Of a DNA stretch of 64,000 nucleotides, positions 45,975-56,107 are shown piece by piece. The DNA lies in contig NC_037313.1 in NCBI RefSeq assembly GCF_000143535.2, positions 1,433,501 to 1,497,500 on the forward strand, in the 5' to 3' direction. This stretch comes from Botrytis cinerea B05.10. Its lineage: Eukaryota > Ascomycota > Leotiomycetes > Helotiales > Sclerotiniaceae. The position numbers and the translations under genes were made by a program. The notes below the pieces were generated by a model, which saw only the letters and a program-made list of their open reading frames with translations, did no database searches and was not told the origin of the DNA. Every line of letters starts with the position of its first letter. Position 1 is the stretch's first letter.

Positions 45975-48900
45975 TCAACTGGAGATTGGTGGATGAGGGA
46001 AACTTCGTACGAAACCCGCCTCTGTCAAAGTTTCACCGGCTTTGAGCCCATGATTTGTTCCATTCTGACTTGTTCCATGTCGATTGGTTCCGATTTGAGT
46101 TGCTCCGCTCTGATTAGTGCCCTTCTCGTTTGCTCCATTTTGATCAACAGGCTGTGCAATGGTTTGATTGACTATGCTTGCGACAGGTGGCGTGGTACCA
46201 CTAATTTTATTGTTGCCCGAAACAGCGGTTTGTGATGGTGGATTTGAGAGACCAGACGGCACAGAAGAGGATGAGGCTGTATTTGGTCTGGAAGGTGTAG
46301 GAGCAGATACTGAATTGCTTCTTTGCAGAACTGGTGTCATCAATGGTGGTCTAGGTACAGAGGAGTTACTGGATTGATTTTGATTGGTTCCAAAAAACGA
46401 TGGACGCATGATCGTTTGCTTTGGAAGGTCTGCCCCAATAGGTTTTCCAGATTGTTGAGACATGTTGCCTTGAGGTTTGTTTTGATTAATCGGCGGCTGG
46501 GGAACCTGTTGCGGTACAGCAGGTTGTGGCTGAGAATGATTTTGGCTGGCAGAAGGTGCGCGAGGAACAGGGGGTAGCTTGAGAATATTGAGTACACCAT
46601 TGATAAGTTTCATCTCGTGTTCAGTACTGTCAAGAGAACGATCTTCTTCAGTGCCATCATAAACTCGATTTATGGCCTTGTCAACAATTGCCTCAGCATC
46701 ATTAGGAGCTCGTTTTCGGATCAAGTTGGCAACATGATTACGATATGCGGTTATAGCAGCGACCAGGTTAGGGGGAATGACTCTTTTTTGAGGTGTCGCG
46801 GCTGGTACAGCCCCATGTGTAACTTGCGGTGCAGCATGAGCAGCTGCCTGGGTTTGGTGGCCGGTTGGTGGTGGTTGTTGTTGTTGCTGTGACTGCACTG
46901 GCGCTTGGTTTGTTTTCGGTGGCTGCGGTGATTGATAGTGAGGCTGTTGAGGCTGTGAATATGGATGTTGAGGTTGTGAATGTTGTGGATGCTGTTGTGG
47001 ATGCTGTTGCTGTTGAGACTGGTGCTGAGGCTGTTGCTGTTGAGACTGTTGCTGTGGATGCTGTTGCTGTGTATGTTGTTGCTGTAGATGTTGTTGCTGT
47101 GGATGCTGTTGTTGAGGCTGTTGTTGCGAAGGTTGCTGTTGAGTGCCTTGAGATTGTGTTCCAGCAGCAGGTAGTTTCGGAGCATAAGGAGAACTATAAG
47201 AAGCAGGTGCGGAAGGTACCAATTGAGGTGCCATTGGAGGGATAAAAGGTGGCTGGATACCTTGAGGTGGGTGATAACCTTGAGGAGGATAAGGGGAATA
47301 GTGAGGATTTGGACCCATGTAAGGCTGACCTGGTTGGTATTGTTGATACTCCCCTTGTGCATGTGGGTTTATTTGATTATGATATAGATTGGGATTCAAC
47401 ATATATCCAGGCGGAGGCTGACCGTAGCCAGAAACTTGTGGGCCAGCTTGATATATTGGTTGATTTCCACCTGCGACTGGAGGTGATGGTGCTCTCTTCT
47501 TCTTCTCCTTTAGATAACTTGAGCCGGGCTTCAAAGTCCAAGCCCAGCCTTTACCAGCACGTTTAGTACGTTCAAAACATTCATGTTGTCCTAAATTATG
47601 CCTCACACTGCTTTGCCAACCCTTTGATTCTTGAAAGGCGTAATACGGATACTGGACCTCCATCTCGTTATAGATTTGTGGAAGACACAAAGGCTGCTCG
47701 GCTTGCTTTAGAAGTTCGAAAATGACCTGGAGATAATTCTTTGGTGGCCTTGAAAGTTGATCGGCAGTAAAGTCCTCTCTTTTGTGTGTAACTTCTTTCA
47801 AAACATAAGCGACTTTTCTGGAGCTTCCGTTTTTGGCTTGTATGCAATTGCCATCATCATCAAATCTGTCCTCATCAGCCTCCTCGGGCGTCTTGGGGCC
47901 CGATTGTCTCTTGGTATATTTGCGTTTTTGTCGGGGTGGTCCTTCTTCCGTAACATCTGGTCGTGGATGCTTTCTTGGTCTACCAACTTTGTTTTTACCG
48001 GGTACAGTTTTTGAGGCTGTTGCTTGATTCTGCTCTTCAACTCTTTGCTCTTCCTGAGCCCGTTCTTCTTCTTGAATTCTCTCTCTCTCCAGGGCTTCCT
48101 TCTTGGCAATTTGTTGTTCCCGTTTGGACATAACTCCATTCTTAGGTGGTCGTCCTGGTCCACGTTTCTTTGTAGGTTGTGGGCTACTATCCGTTAAGTT
48201 GTCAATAGGAGATTCTTCTTCCTCGGCATCTTGTTCGTCGTCAATTGCTTCTCCTATGGGATACAAAGCATCGGGATCCCCCACTCTGTCCACTTCGTTA
48301 TCAGGGATTTCGTCCACCCCGAAATTGTTTTCATTATCTGAAGAGCATTCACTATCGGTAGACCTCTGATCACCAGCTCGTGGTGCATCGTCAAAACTTA
48401 GACTCATCTCTTTCCCTCCTTCCGAATAAGTTGTTGTCGCAGTAGCTGTCGCCTCTTCTTCGGGTTCTTCATGGTACTGGAACCCTGTGTCATCGATTAC
48501 GACATCTGGTAACAAGAACCTAAAGAAAACAAAACCCATCTGCAATTTGCTACCACTTACTAATGGTGCTATCTGTTTGGGCTCAAAGTATATGTCGTCC
48601 ACAAACCCTCCATTTCTACCAAGGAATTCTACTTTGAAACTATCTTGATGGTCATCATAAAATATTTTAACGTGTTCTCTGGATATAGCTTTGAAGCCCG
48701 CTACACCTTTGTTGAATGGAGGATGTACATGGAGGACAGGACAACTATGCGGATCGGGGTTTTGAAGTGATACGTTTCCATTTGCAGCAGGCAAAAGGGA
48801 TCCAGCAGTAGCACTATTGCCACTGATAGATCTTGAGCCCTTACTCTTCTTCCCCTTGCGACTTCGCCTTTCTGCCAATTTTACCCAGGGATCCATGATA

Positions 48901-49769
48901 CCACCAGTATGACTTTCGATCTGCATGGTTGGTTTAAACGAAGAGAACTCTGATGTATTCATTGCCTCATGTTCTTTCTCATATCTTCTCATATTGTTAT
49001 ACCCAGTTTGATCACGACCAATGACCAATTCATGTGTGGTCATATAAAAGTCCGAATCATCAAAAGCCAGCTTTGCATAGCCATCCAACTGCACTCCCGG
49101 GTCTATCAAAGGTTGTCGATTATAAAATTCCGGATTCGACGCGACGTTTGGAAAGTCCATAGTTTGGTCGTAGGCCCACACGCTGCCATCCAAATTCATA
49201 TCTGCTCCATATATATTCGCAGGGTCTACATGTACATTTGTCGTGTTGTAAGGAGGAAATGAGGCAACAGGTCCAAGATTTGACAATTGTGGTTGTTCCT
49301 GAGTGGGTTGTCCTGTTGATTCCTGACTAGCATGTCCAAAAATTTCGGGGTTGGTATCGTTGGGCTCTTTTTCATGCGACGCCTGCTTAATTGTCGCATT
49401 ACACATATCCATTGCGGAATCGATTGGCTCTTTGGGCTGTGAGGGAACGTTGTTCTCAGTATTGTCTTCCGATCCTGTATTTCCCATTTCATTCGTAGTA
49501 TTGGGTGCCTCTTCTGAAGTACTTGAATTTTTGATCTCGGGAAGGAGACCTGTTGTTGATAGTTGGGCTGAACTCGAAGGAAGGGTTGTCTCCATTGCAG
49601 CGGCAATAGACTTGTCTTGTTCTGCAAAGCCGGGGCTGTTGCTATTGTGAGAAGGTTTGGGGTACGTGAACAGATCGGTGTGATCAAGGTCGAAGTGAGT
49701 GCCTGTAGACATTAATGCAACGGGCGCAACGGGTTGAGGAACGGCCTCTGCCATCTGTGATGAAGTCAT
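45975..49769 (-). CDS. FHA/forkhead transcription factor (Fkh1/Fkh2-like)
   Basis: One long minus-strand exon encodes 1264 residues from the ATG at 49769 (MTSSQMAEAVPQPVAPV). An FHA domain spans roughly residues 228-415, with an internal Lys/Ser-rich insertion (RKGKKSKGSRS) between ELVIGRD and the FKAISREHVKIFYD / GRNGGFVDD strands. The forkhead winged-helix spans about 668-752: RPPKNYLQVIFELLKQ, LPQIYNEMEVQYPYY, and the recognition helix WQSSVRHNLGQHECF. A Lys/Arg-rich, AT-hook-like segment (KRGPGRPPKNG, KVGRPRKHPR) lies between the two domains. A Gln/His/Pro-rich tract covers about 868-966. In yeast, FHA-forkhead factors drive G2/M genes and replication timing; that role is extrapolated. 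The very long disordered termini exceed the yeast homologues. Confidence 0.93.
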   Translation of the reverse strand: MTSSQMAEAVPQPVAPVALMSTGTHFDLDHTDLFTYPKPSHNSNSPGFAEQDKSIAAAMETTLPSSSAQLSTTGLLPEIKNSSTSEEAPNTTNEMGNTGSEDNTENNVPSQPKEPIDSAMDMCNATIKQASHEKEPNDTNPEIFGHASQESTGQPTQEQPQLSNLGPVASFPPYNTTNVHVDPANIYGADMNLDGSVWAYDQTMDFPNVASNPEFYNRQPLIDPGVQLDGYAKLAFDDSDFYMTTHELVIGRDQTGYNNMRRYEKEHEAMNTSEFSSFKPTMQIESHTGGIMDPWVKLAERRSRKGKKSKGSRSISGNSATAGSLLPAANGNVSLQNPDPHSCPVLHVHPPFNKGVAGFKAISREHVKIFYDDHQDSFKVEFLGRNGGFVDDIYFEPKQIAPLVSGSKLQMGFVFFRFLLPDVVIDDTGFQYHEEPEEEATATATTTYSEGGKEMSLSFDDAPRAGDQRSTDSECSSDNENNFGVDEIPDNEVDRVGDPDALYPIGEAIDDEQDAEEEESPIDNLTDSSPQPTKKRGPGRPPKNGVMSKREQQIAKKEALERERIQEEERAQEEQRVEEQNQATASKTVPGKNKVGRPRKHPRPDVTEEGPPRQKRKYTKRQSGPKTPEEADEDRFDDDGNCIQAKNGSSRKVAYVLKEVTHKREDFTADQLSRPPKNYLQVIFELLKQAEQPLCLPQIYNEMEVQYPYYAFQESKGWQSSVRHNLGQHECFERTKRAGKGWAWTLKPGSSYLKEKKKRAPSPPVAGGNQPIYQAGPQVSGYGQPPPGYMLNPNLYHNQINPHAQGEYQQYQPGQPYMGPNPHYSPYPPQGYHPPQGIQPPFIPPMAPQLVPSAPASYSSPYAPKLPAAGTQSQGTQQQPSQQQPQQQHPQQQHLQQQHTQQQHPQQQSQQQQPQHQSQQQQHPQQHPQHSQPQHPYSQPQQPHYQSPQPPKTNQAPVQSQQQQQPPPTGHQTQAAAHAAPQVTHGAVPAATPQKRVIPPNLVAAITAYRNHVANLIRKRAPNDAEAIVDKAINRVYDGTEEDRSLDSTEHEMKLINGVLNILKLPPVPRAPSASQNHSQPQPAVPQQVPQPPINQNKPQGNMSQQSGKPIGADLPKQTIMRPSFFGTNQNQSSNSSVPRPPLMTPVLQRSNSVSAPTPSRPNTASSSSVPSGLSNPPSQTAVSGNNKISGTTPPVASIVNQTIAQPVDQNGANEKGTNQSGATQIGTNRHGTSQNGTNHGLKAGETLTEAGFVRSFPHPPISS
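46870..47165 (-). repeat. CAG/CAA-type Gln-His-Pro coding repeat
   Basis: This is a tandem, impure repeat of CAACAGCATCC-like units on the coding strand. It encodes QQQHP/QQQQP runs in the forkhead protein's activation-type region. Confidence 0.85.
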
Positions 49770-51497
49770 CGCTGCTAAAAACAACTCGTTCACCTTCTTA
49801 ATATGAAGTGTGAAAGCGATATGTCATGCAGGAGGTGTGTTGTTCCGGTATGGCTGCGAACTATTCGCAGGTTGCGAGGGTTGCGAAGATGTCGATTTTC
49901 GACGTCAGAATTGATGCGGAAAGGAAGGAAGGGGAGTACATCGGGATTTATTTTTCGATAGAGGGTCCGGATAAGATCACGTGACTATTGTGATTAGGTA
50001 AAGTTTATCGTATGGCAGTACTTGATTAGCTGGAGGTAAAAGTTGATGTCCACTGGTGGTCCTTCGTAGAGAGTTACTGGGTGGATATCTATCAAATTTA
50101 CAAGTTATCAAGGTCTATCGAACCAGTCAGCAGTGTCCAGTCGGTATCGGTATCAGATCAGCTAACTTATCAAAGAATTTCTCTTCAATTTTCCCTCGAA
50201 CCATTCTACTCCACTCCACTTTTGAAGGAGAAAGAGGAGAAAGAGCTTGTACCGTGTACATGCACTCCGTCCTCCATACACTCGGCTCACTAACACTTTC
50301 CCTACGGATCATGAACGGACCAGTGGATGAAAATGGCAAAGATGTTTATAATGCTCCGCCTAATCCTTGATAGAGAGGCCAAGTTTCATTCTATGCAGTT
50401 ACCTAAGGTAGATAGTACAGATTACTCGAGTAGATATCAATCTACCTACTATCAAGACAGATGATCATCAAGACTTATCGTCACTCATCTCTTAGTTGTC
50501 CTCCATTCTTGGAATCACAAACTGTCGACTACGTACTGGCTAACTACCTAGTATGTTCCTACTCTCCTACGGAAAGACGTTCATTCTTGACTTGGATTCC
50601 ATCTCACTATCACATTCACATTTGAAAATTCCCATCTACCGAGTGTCAAGGGGATGGGAATCCAGTTTCGTCCATGAACATCTAGATGAAGGGGATCTTT
50701 TTTCTCCTCCTACGTACTTCTCTCGCTTCTCTCGCTTCCCCATACCGACAAAAACAGAAAGACAAATCCTTAAATCCTTTTATCTGTAACCTTGAAACAT
50801 ATCCCCAGATGAAACACATCCATCCCCAGACATTCAGATGAAATAGAGTAAATCTGACCGATCCAATGCCCTGTGCGTGCTCTCGTCAAATTGCAGCCAA
50901 TGGAAAAAGCTTCCGATTTGATACCGGTTGATGTAAAACATTTCTTAAACTGGTAGATCACTACGTCAGTACCTAGGCATTGAACAGCTAACAATAAATT
51001 TAGTCGTGTAATAAGGTTAACTTACCAAACCTCTCTTTGATCTAACCATCCCATCCCATCCCATCCCATACTACTCTCACTAGGCACCGACGAATAGGTA
51101 GGTAAATGCGATGAAATTTTACTTTCTTCAAGGATTGAAATGCTTCCAAGCCATCTAGTAACTGAGACACTCCATCTCCAGTTGTACCTAGTAATAGTAC
51201 TAACATACATAGTGTCCATCTAGTCAATGCAAATCTGATCATCTTCTTTCCCATTTTCCATCCATCCATTCTTTTCATCTCATCTCCTCCTGTTGATTGA
51301 TTGACTACGTTCTATGGAATTCTGCACAATTCCCATCTCCTCCCATCCACATTAGACAATCCCCATCAATTGATTTATTCTTCCGAATCAGAATAGTCTT
51401 AGGATTTCACGTTTTAGCTCTAGTTCGTCATCATCACACCTTATCCTATCGCTCTCCTTCCCTCCAACTCCTAATCCAAACTCATCCTAACCCCAAA
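49770..51497. other. divergent intergenic region, forkhead gene / small Cys-rich gene
   Basis: About 1.7 kb between divergent starts. A 104-codon open frame near 50056-50370 has no recognisable motif and overlaps an antisense frame of similar quality, so it is not called. A CCCAT pentamer repeat lies near 51045-51070. The last 200 bases are the CT-rich leader of the small Cys-rich gene. Confidence 0.45.
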
Positions 51498-51986
51498 ATG
51501 TGCGACGGCATTGGTCTCCCATTCATCTGTATCCAATGTGGTACCGATCAAAACCCATGCCATGTTAAGATAGTCGGTCCCACACTTGGATTCGGAGTTG
51601 GAGTACTCAGCGCTGTGAGTCTAACCAATTCCTTCCTCCTCCTCCTCCTCCTCCTCCTCCTCCTCCTCCTCCTCCTCCCCCCCATTCCGCACTAGCAACG
51701 GGTTTCTGAGCTTGAATTCTGCCAACTGCGGCTCAGCAATCACCACAAGTTTGCTTTCAACTAACAAATACAATAGCTAGTATGTTGGCCAGCCTCGATC
51801 TTCGTCGGCTGCTGCGCTACCGAAGTGGGTAAAAAGTAAGTTCTCAACTTTTGGTCCCCCCTTAACCCATCCATCACATTACAAGCCAATGTCGAAATTA
51901 TAGCAACTGACGATAGTACACAAATTAGAATGCTAGGAGCACCTGTGGATATCAATGGACAAGTCTCAAACGCGATACCGTTTTAA
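51498..51986 (+). CDS. small Cys-rich protein with hydrophobic segment, 77 residues, three exons
   Basis: Exons 51498-51614, 51777-51835 and 51929-51986 join in frame. Intron 1 (162 nt, CAACTAACAAAT branch region, AATAG acceptor) contains a CCT microsatellite. Intron 2 runs 51836-51928. The protein begins MCDGIGLPFICIQCGTDQNPC, has a glycine-rich hydrophobic stretch (about 27-52) covering GFGVGVLSALVCWPASIFVGCC, and ends MLGAPVDINGQVSNAIPF. Seven cysteines in 77 residues are spread over the first two exons. It has no classical signal peptide. The logic of the peptide across both junctions supports the model, and if intron 2 is retained the protein stops after GKK. I recall similar short fungal proteins but know no function. 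Confidence 0.62.
51635..51678. repeat. (CCT)n microsatellite inside an intron
   Basis: About 14 CCT units lie near the 5' end of intron 1 of the small Cys-rich gene, some 20 bases after its donor site. Confidence 0.92.
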
Positions 51987-53886
51987 TTGTGAACATTCGC
52001 ATTCGGAGAGAGCTCCTGTGCGTCGATTCTATGGGGGAAAGTTAGGATATAGAAGGGTGTGCATAGGGAGACGAGAACGGAAGGATGTTACAATGATACC
52101 TGGGAAGTTGAACGATGGGAGAAATGCAATTGGGTAAATGATCCGATCTGGTATAGCATGATGCGTGTATACAATGAGTGTGCGAGCCTTCACAGGCAAT
52201 GAGAGAGGAACATGAAATGTTCCAACAATTGAGATTGCACTTCCAACAACGCGTCTAAAATGCTCTCACGCCCAAAATTCCGCAGTATCATCTCATCTTC
52301 CAACGCGTCATGTTCTCCAGCGTATGAAAACTGATAATAACGCCGTAGCCGCGCATATCATTCTCCAAACGCGTATACAGAATCATCCAGAACAAAACAC
52401 GGCATAGTGGAGATCACGATGCATCCCAAATTCCATTCACTGTTTACTCTACCAATGTAATACCACCCTATCCAATTTCTCCTCTGCGATCCAATCCACA
52501 GCTCACCTACCATTACATCCTCTCCCCCCAAGAGAAAATCCGCCCTACAATCAAATCAGATCATCTCAAATCATCCCCAGCTTTTCCCCAACAAAAGAAG
52601 TTATACTTAAGAATCCTCCCCTCCACCTCCTCTTCCTGCATTCCACGTTTCCATCCATGCAGTATTTCTCCTAGCACAAGAATAAATGCAGCAGCATAGT
52701 GTGAAATCGCATCGCGCACTGTATATTACACGTACCAATACCCCCAATGGTGAGTGCAGGAAATAGAGTCGCTCTGCTTTATATTAGGCGTGGGTGTAGT
52801 ATCCAGTATCTAGATTGTAGACATACCAGCCTTTTTCTCTGCGAAGAAGTAGCTAAAATACCTAGTACGCAAGCAGATCTATCTACATGTGAAGAGTGAC
52901 GACAATGTAGAGTATTCCGCGAGAGAAGAAACAGACGAGTTACAATGACACACCAGCACAAGAAACCACAGCCAACCTATCCCCAGCCAACCCAGCAGAT
53001 TTGCTCCAGCTTACGAATTTATTCATTATACACAAAGTCGAAATCTCACGGCTCATTTACCGTTATGAAAATATGAGAGTTGTAAATTATATGTATGTAT
53101 ACCTATCTACACACAATACCCATACAGTAACATGGACGACGACTTCGAGATATCAGCCATCAATGGTAATTGTGAAGAGTTGATAGGAATTAGAAAACAT
53201 GTTGAAATCATTGTGAAGAACTTCAGTTCGATGTGTATACGTATCACTCTATTTACACTTTGCTACTACTATTGCTCGCTAAGTTGTACTTGTTAGTTCC
53301 CAGAGGACATTGGTATATGTGTACGAGTACGTACGTGTCTGTCTGTATGAACCATAAACATCTATTTTTCAACTATTGAACATAAGAATGAAGATGAAGA
53401 GATATGTGAAGTAGGCATTCGTGCACAATGTTAATATTAACATGAAATCTTTAGAGTAAAAAATGTAGACGGTTTTGCTTTCACATTAGACATTTGAGGT
53501 CCCCTCTCTCGCGAGGAAACACATAAAATAATATTAACGTTATGAGTCGACAAGACCTTGATTAGAAACTAAGAGGAGGGGACGAACCCGGAAAGAAATG
53601 CTCACATGTTAGCAAGCCACTTACTGGTTGGTGTATATGGTCAAGGCGAAAATAAAACATAACATGACTTGCCGTGTTTCTGACCAATTAATCGTCAAAG
53701 AACACTAGAGTTAGTACACATCACAAGCAGACTTACCATCTTATCACAAAACAGTGTGCTCCAAGGCACAAGATTCGAATCTTCTCAAAAACTTTGTCAG
53801 CATTGCAATAAAATCTAAGTACAATATAGGAGTCTGCACCTTTGCACCATGATAGATATTCTCAGTCCCCGCTCGAACTGATCTGA
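51987..53886. other. convergent intergenic region with ACGCGT cluster
   Basis: About 1.9 kb lies between the 3' ends of the small Cys-rich gene (+) and SNU66 (-). No gene is visible. Three ACGCGT hexamers occur within 126 bp at 52249-52374, followed by a C-rich stretch to about 52640. Confidence 0.45.
52249..52374. promoter_or_regulatory. cluster of three ACGCGT (MCB-like) sites
   Basis: ACGCGT occurs at 52249-52254, 52303-52308 and 52369-52374, and each is preceded by a CCAA-type sequence (TTCCAACA, TCTTCCA, TCTCCAA). ACGCGT is the MluI cell-cycle box bound by MBF in yeasts. No gene start lies nearby, so function is uncertain. Confidence 0.4.
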
Positions 53887-55944
53887 TCAAGCCAATCTCA
53901 CACCAGCTTGCCTGTTCTTCTTCAACTGTTGTGCTGCTGCTCCTGTCATACCACCAATCTGGCTTCCATCTAGTGAACTCTGCGCTTCTCTTCGTTTCTC
54001 ATCTTCGATCTTCTTCAATAGCTTCTCCGTCTTTTGTTTTCCGCTGCCCTTGCCGTGGAATTGATGTGATAAATGTTTGAAAGCCTCTTTCTGGCTCATA
54101 TTTCTTCCGTGTTCATCGACATATTTGAGCTCCACATTAGGCTTGTATTCCTTATTAAAATGCTCAGCGAGTTGCCTTGATTCTTGTTGGTCTCGCATCG
54201 TATTCTGTTGCCTGGCATGTTCTTCTCTATCACGAGCAGACATTCGATCCAAACGACCTGTGGTACGATCTCTTTCTCTTTGAGCTTTCGCTCTTCTCTC
54301 TGCTTCTGCCTCACGTCTTTGTTTTTCCGCGAGGAACATCTGCTTCTCTCTGAAGATTGTGGCCACATCGCCAGACTCTGCAGTCTTCAAAATACCTCTT
54401 TCTCTTAAAAGTTTCAGAGTAGAGCCCAAACCCCTTTCGAGAGTGGCTTCTTCCTCCAATCCATTATTTGCAATGGCATCCTTGGTTTCTTCTTCACGCT
54501 TGATCCGAGCGAGTCTATCTTCATCATCCTCGATATTTGCGTATGATTCATTCATTTGGACATCCCCATCATCATCAGAATCGGCGCCCATCGAAGTAAC
54601 GGCGTCTGGTCGAGAAACAGATCTTTTCTTAGGCTCTGGCGCGACTGGCTTTTGGAGGTTCGCAACGAATTCCGAGGTTTCATCAATCACTAATCCCGAG
54701 TCATCACCTTCCTCATTATCTGCTGCCGGGGTTGCTGATGCTTCGTCTCGTAGTCGCTGAGCGAATTCTTCTGGCCGTAACTTTTGGCGTTTCTTTAGTG
54801 CATTTCTTCGCTGGGTGGCAAGTAAAGCTTGTAAATCATCATCATCAACAAAGGACATGTCCTCGAAAGTTCGTTTTTTGACGATCGGCTTAGAGCCTTG
54901 ATCAACATCCATTGCTTCAGTACTATCTCCGTTGGATGCAGTCGGTTCAGATTCCGGAAACACATCGTCTTCATCCACTACTTTTTGTCGCGTTGACTTA
55001 GCCTTCTTCTTCTTGGGCTTTCTAACCTTGATGTCTGAAATATCAAGGTAATCGGATTTCGGCTCATCATCTTCTAATTGAAATATTAGCGACTGTACTG
55101 TTGAGAACTTCAAATATTCGGGGCTCTGAAACTTACTTAAAATATCGAGGCTGAAGGTTTTGGCTTTTGATTTCGAGATAGAGGCAGAATTTACTGATGC
55201 GGCTTCAGTGGTGCTACCCATACCATCCAACGTGAACCTCTTTCCCTTTTTGCCATCAATATCCTCATCATACTGGGCTAGAATTTTTCTATCACCAGAA
55301 TCATCATCGTCATTTGGGTTGTACACGGGCTTCTTCTTTTTCAGTTCCAACTTGTCAGACAACTTCTCACGCTCGCGCAAATCTAGATTCTCCAACTCAT
55401 CACCCTCTTCCTCATTTTCGTCGATGGTGGTATCCTTTAATGTCAGAACTTGATCCTCTCCTTCGACAAATGTATCTAGTTCGTGCCCGACTCTAACGCC
55501 TGCAAGATCTTTGGCTGTATATTCGGCGGCTGCAGCAGCCTCTGCCTCGGCGAGTTCCTGTTCCTTCTTTCTCGCCTTTTCGATCTCCTTTTGCCGTTTC
55601 TTTTGTTTCATCAACCATGCTTTAGCATCTAAATCGCCATCATCATCGGCTTCTCCCAGACCTTTGCCTTCGAGTTTCGCAAATCGTTTAGCTGTGTCTC
55701 GCGCTTTCTTAATAGCTTCTGCTTTGGCCTCTCTTTTTCTTTTTGTTTCTTCAGCTTCTTGTATTTTTCGATAATTGTCATAGCCTTCAGCCTGTCGCGA
55801 TTCTAGAGTACTGCCAACATCCTCTGCTGGTGCAGATGGAGCCTGTTTAAAAATCGGACCAGTTGCTCCCGGCACTGCTAAAGGCTTCATTCCAAGTGAA
55901 GCTCGAATGCGATTCGTCTCCTCGATAGAGATAGCGTCCGCCAT
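53887..55944 (-). CDS. SNU66: U4/U6.U5 tri-snRNP protein Snu66 (SART1)
   Basis: Two minus-strand exons, 55944-55137 and 55073-53887, are separated by a 63-nt intron (55074-55136; GTAAGT donor, CGCTAAT branch site, TTAG acceptor). Because 63 is a multiple of three, the unspliced frame remains open, but splicing gives SLDILKDDEPKSDYLDISDIKV and a 664-residue product. SART-1 family features are ISIEETNRIRASLGMKPL at the start, YNNYRK-like and RERE/Lys-rich coiled coils, LAGVRVGHELDTFVEGEDQVLTLKDTTI, and near the end EYKPNVELKYVDEHGRNMSQKEAFKHLSHQFHGKGSGK. Snu66 bridges U5 and U4/U6 in the precatalytic spliceosome and is the partner of the modifier Hub1, through HIND motifs. The N-terminal IEETNRIRASLG fits a HIND. 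Confidence 0.93.
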   Translation of the reverse strand: MADAISIEETNRIRASLGMKPLAVPGATGPIFKQAPSAPAEDVGSTLESRQAEGYDNYRKIQEAEETKRKREAKAEAIKKARDTAKRFAKLEGKGLGEADDDGDLDAKAWLMKQKKRQKEIEKARKKEQELAEAEAAAAAEYTAKDLAGVRVGHELDTFVEGEDQVLTLKDTTIDENEEEGDELENLDLREREKLSDKLELKKKKPVYNPNDDDDSGDRKILAQYDEDIDGKKGKRFTLDGMGSTTEAASVNSASISKSKAKTFSLDILSKFQSPEYLKFSTVQSLIFQLEDDEPKSDYLDISDIKVRKPKKKKAKSTRQKVVDEDDVFPESEPTASNGDSTEAMDVDQGSKPIVKKRTFEDMSFVDDDDLQALLATQRRNALKKRQKLRPEEFAQRLRDEASATPAADNEEGDDSGLVIDETSEFVANLQKPVAPEPKKRSVSRPDAVTSMGADSDDDGDVQMNESYANIEDDEDRLARIKREEETKDAIANNGLEEEATLERGLGSTLKLLRERGILKTAESGDVATIFREKQMFLAEKQRREAEAERRAKAQRERDRTTGRLDRMSARDREEHARQQNTMRDQQESRQLAEHFNKEYKPNVELKYVDEHGRNMSQKEAFKHLSHQFHGKGSGKQKTEKLLKKIEDEKRREAQSSLDGSQIGGMTGAAAQQLKKNRQAGVRLA

Positions 55945-56092
55945 CGTGATGTAACGTGAAATGAGATGTCGAAAAAAATTAATTGATGATTATTGTTTCG
56001 AGTCTCGCGACATCAATCAAGTTGAAGTTGGGACGTGAGGCTGACAGATAAATACGCTCTAACCGAATATATACTAGTACGATCCCAAAGAC

Positions 56093-56107
56093 GCGCTAAA
56101 TTAGCGC
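56093..56107. promoter_or_regulatory. 15-bp palindrome upstream of SNU66
   Basis: GCGCTAA and TTAGCGC are separated by one A. It sits in the promoter position of SNU66 and could bind a dimeric factor, but no known fungal site is recognised. Confidence 0.3.

Noticed and set aside
46751..47362. 203-codon frame with Asn/Ser/His repeats on the minus strand, and a Val/Ala-rich one on the plus strand
   Set aside because: Both are shifted readings of the Gln-rich tract of the forkhead gene.
50056..50370. 104-codon plus-strand frame upstream of the forkhead gene
   Set aside because: An antisense frame of equal quality exists; no motif, no splice support.
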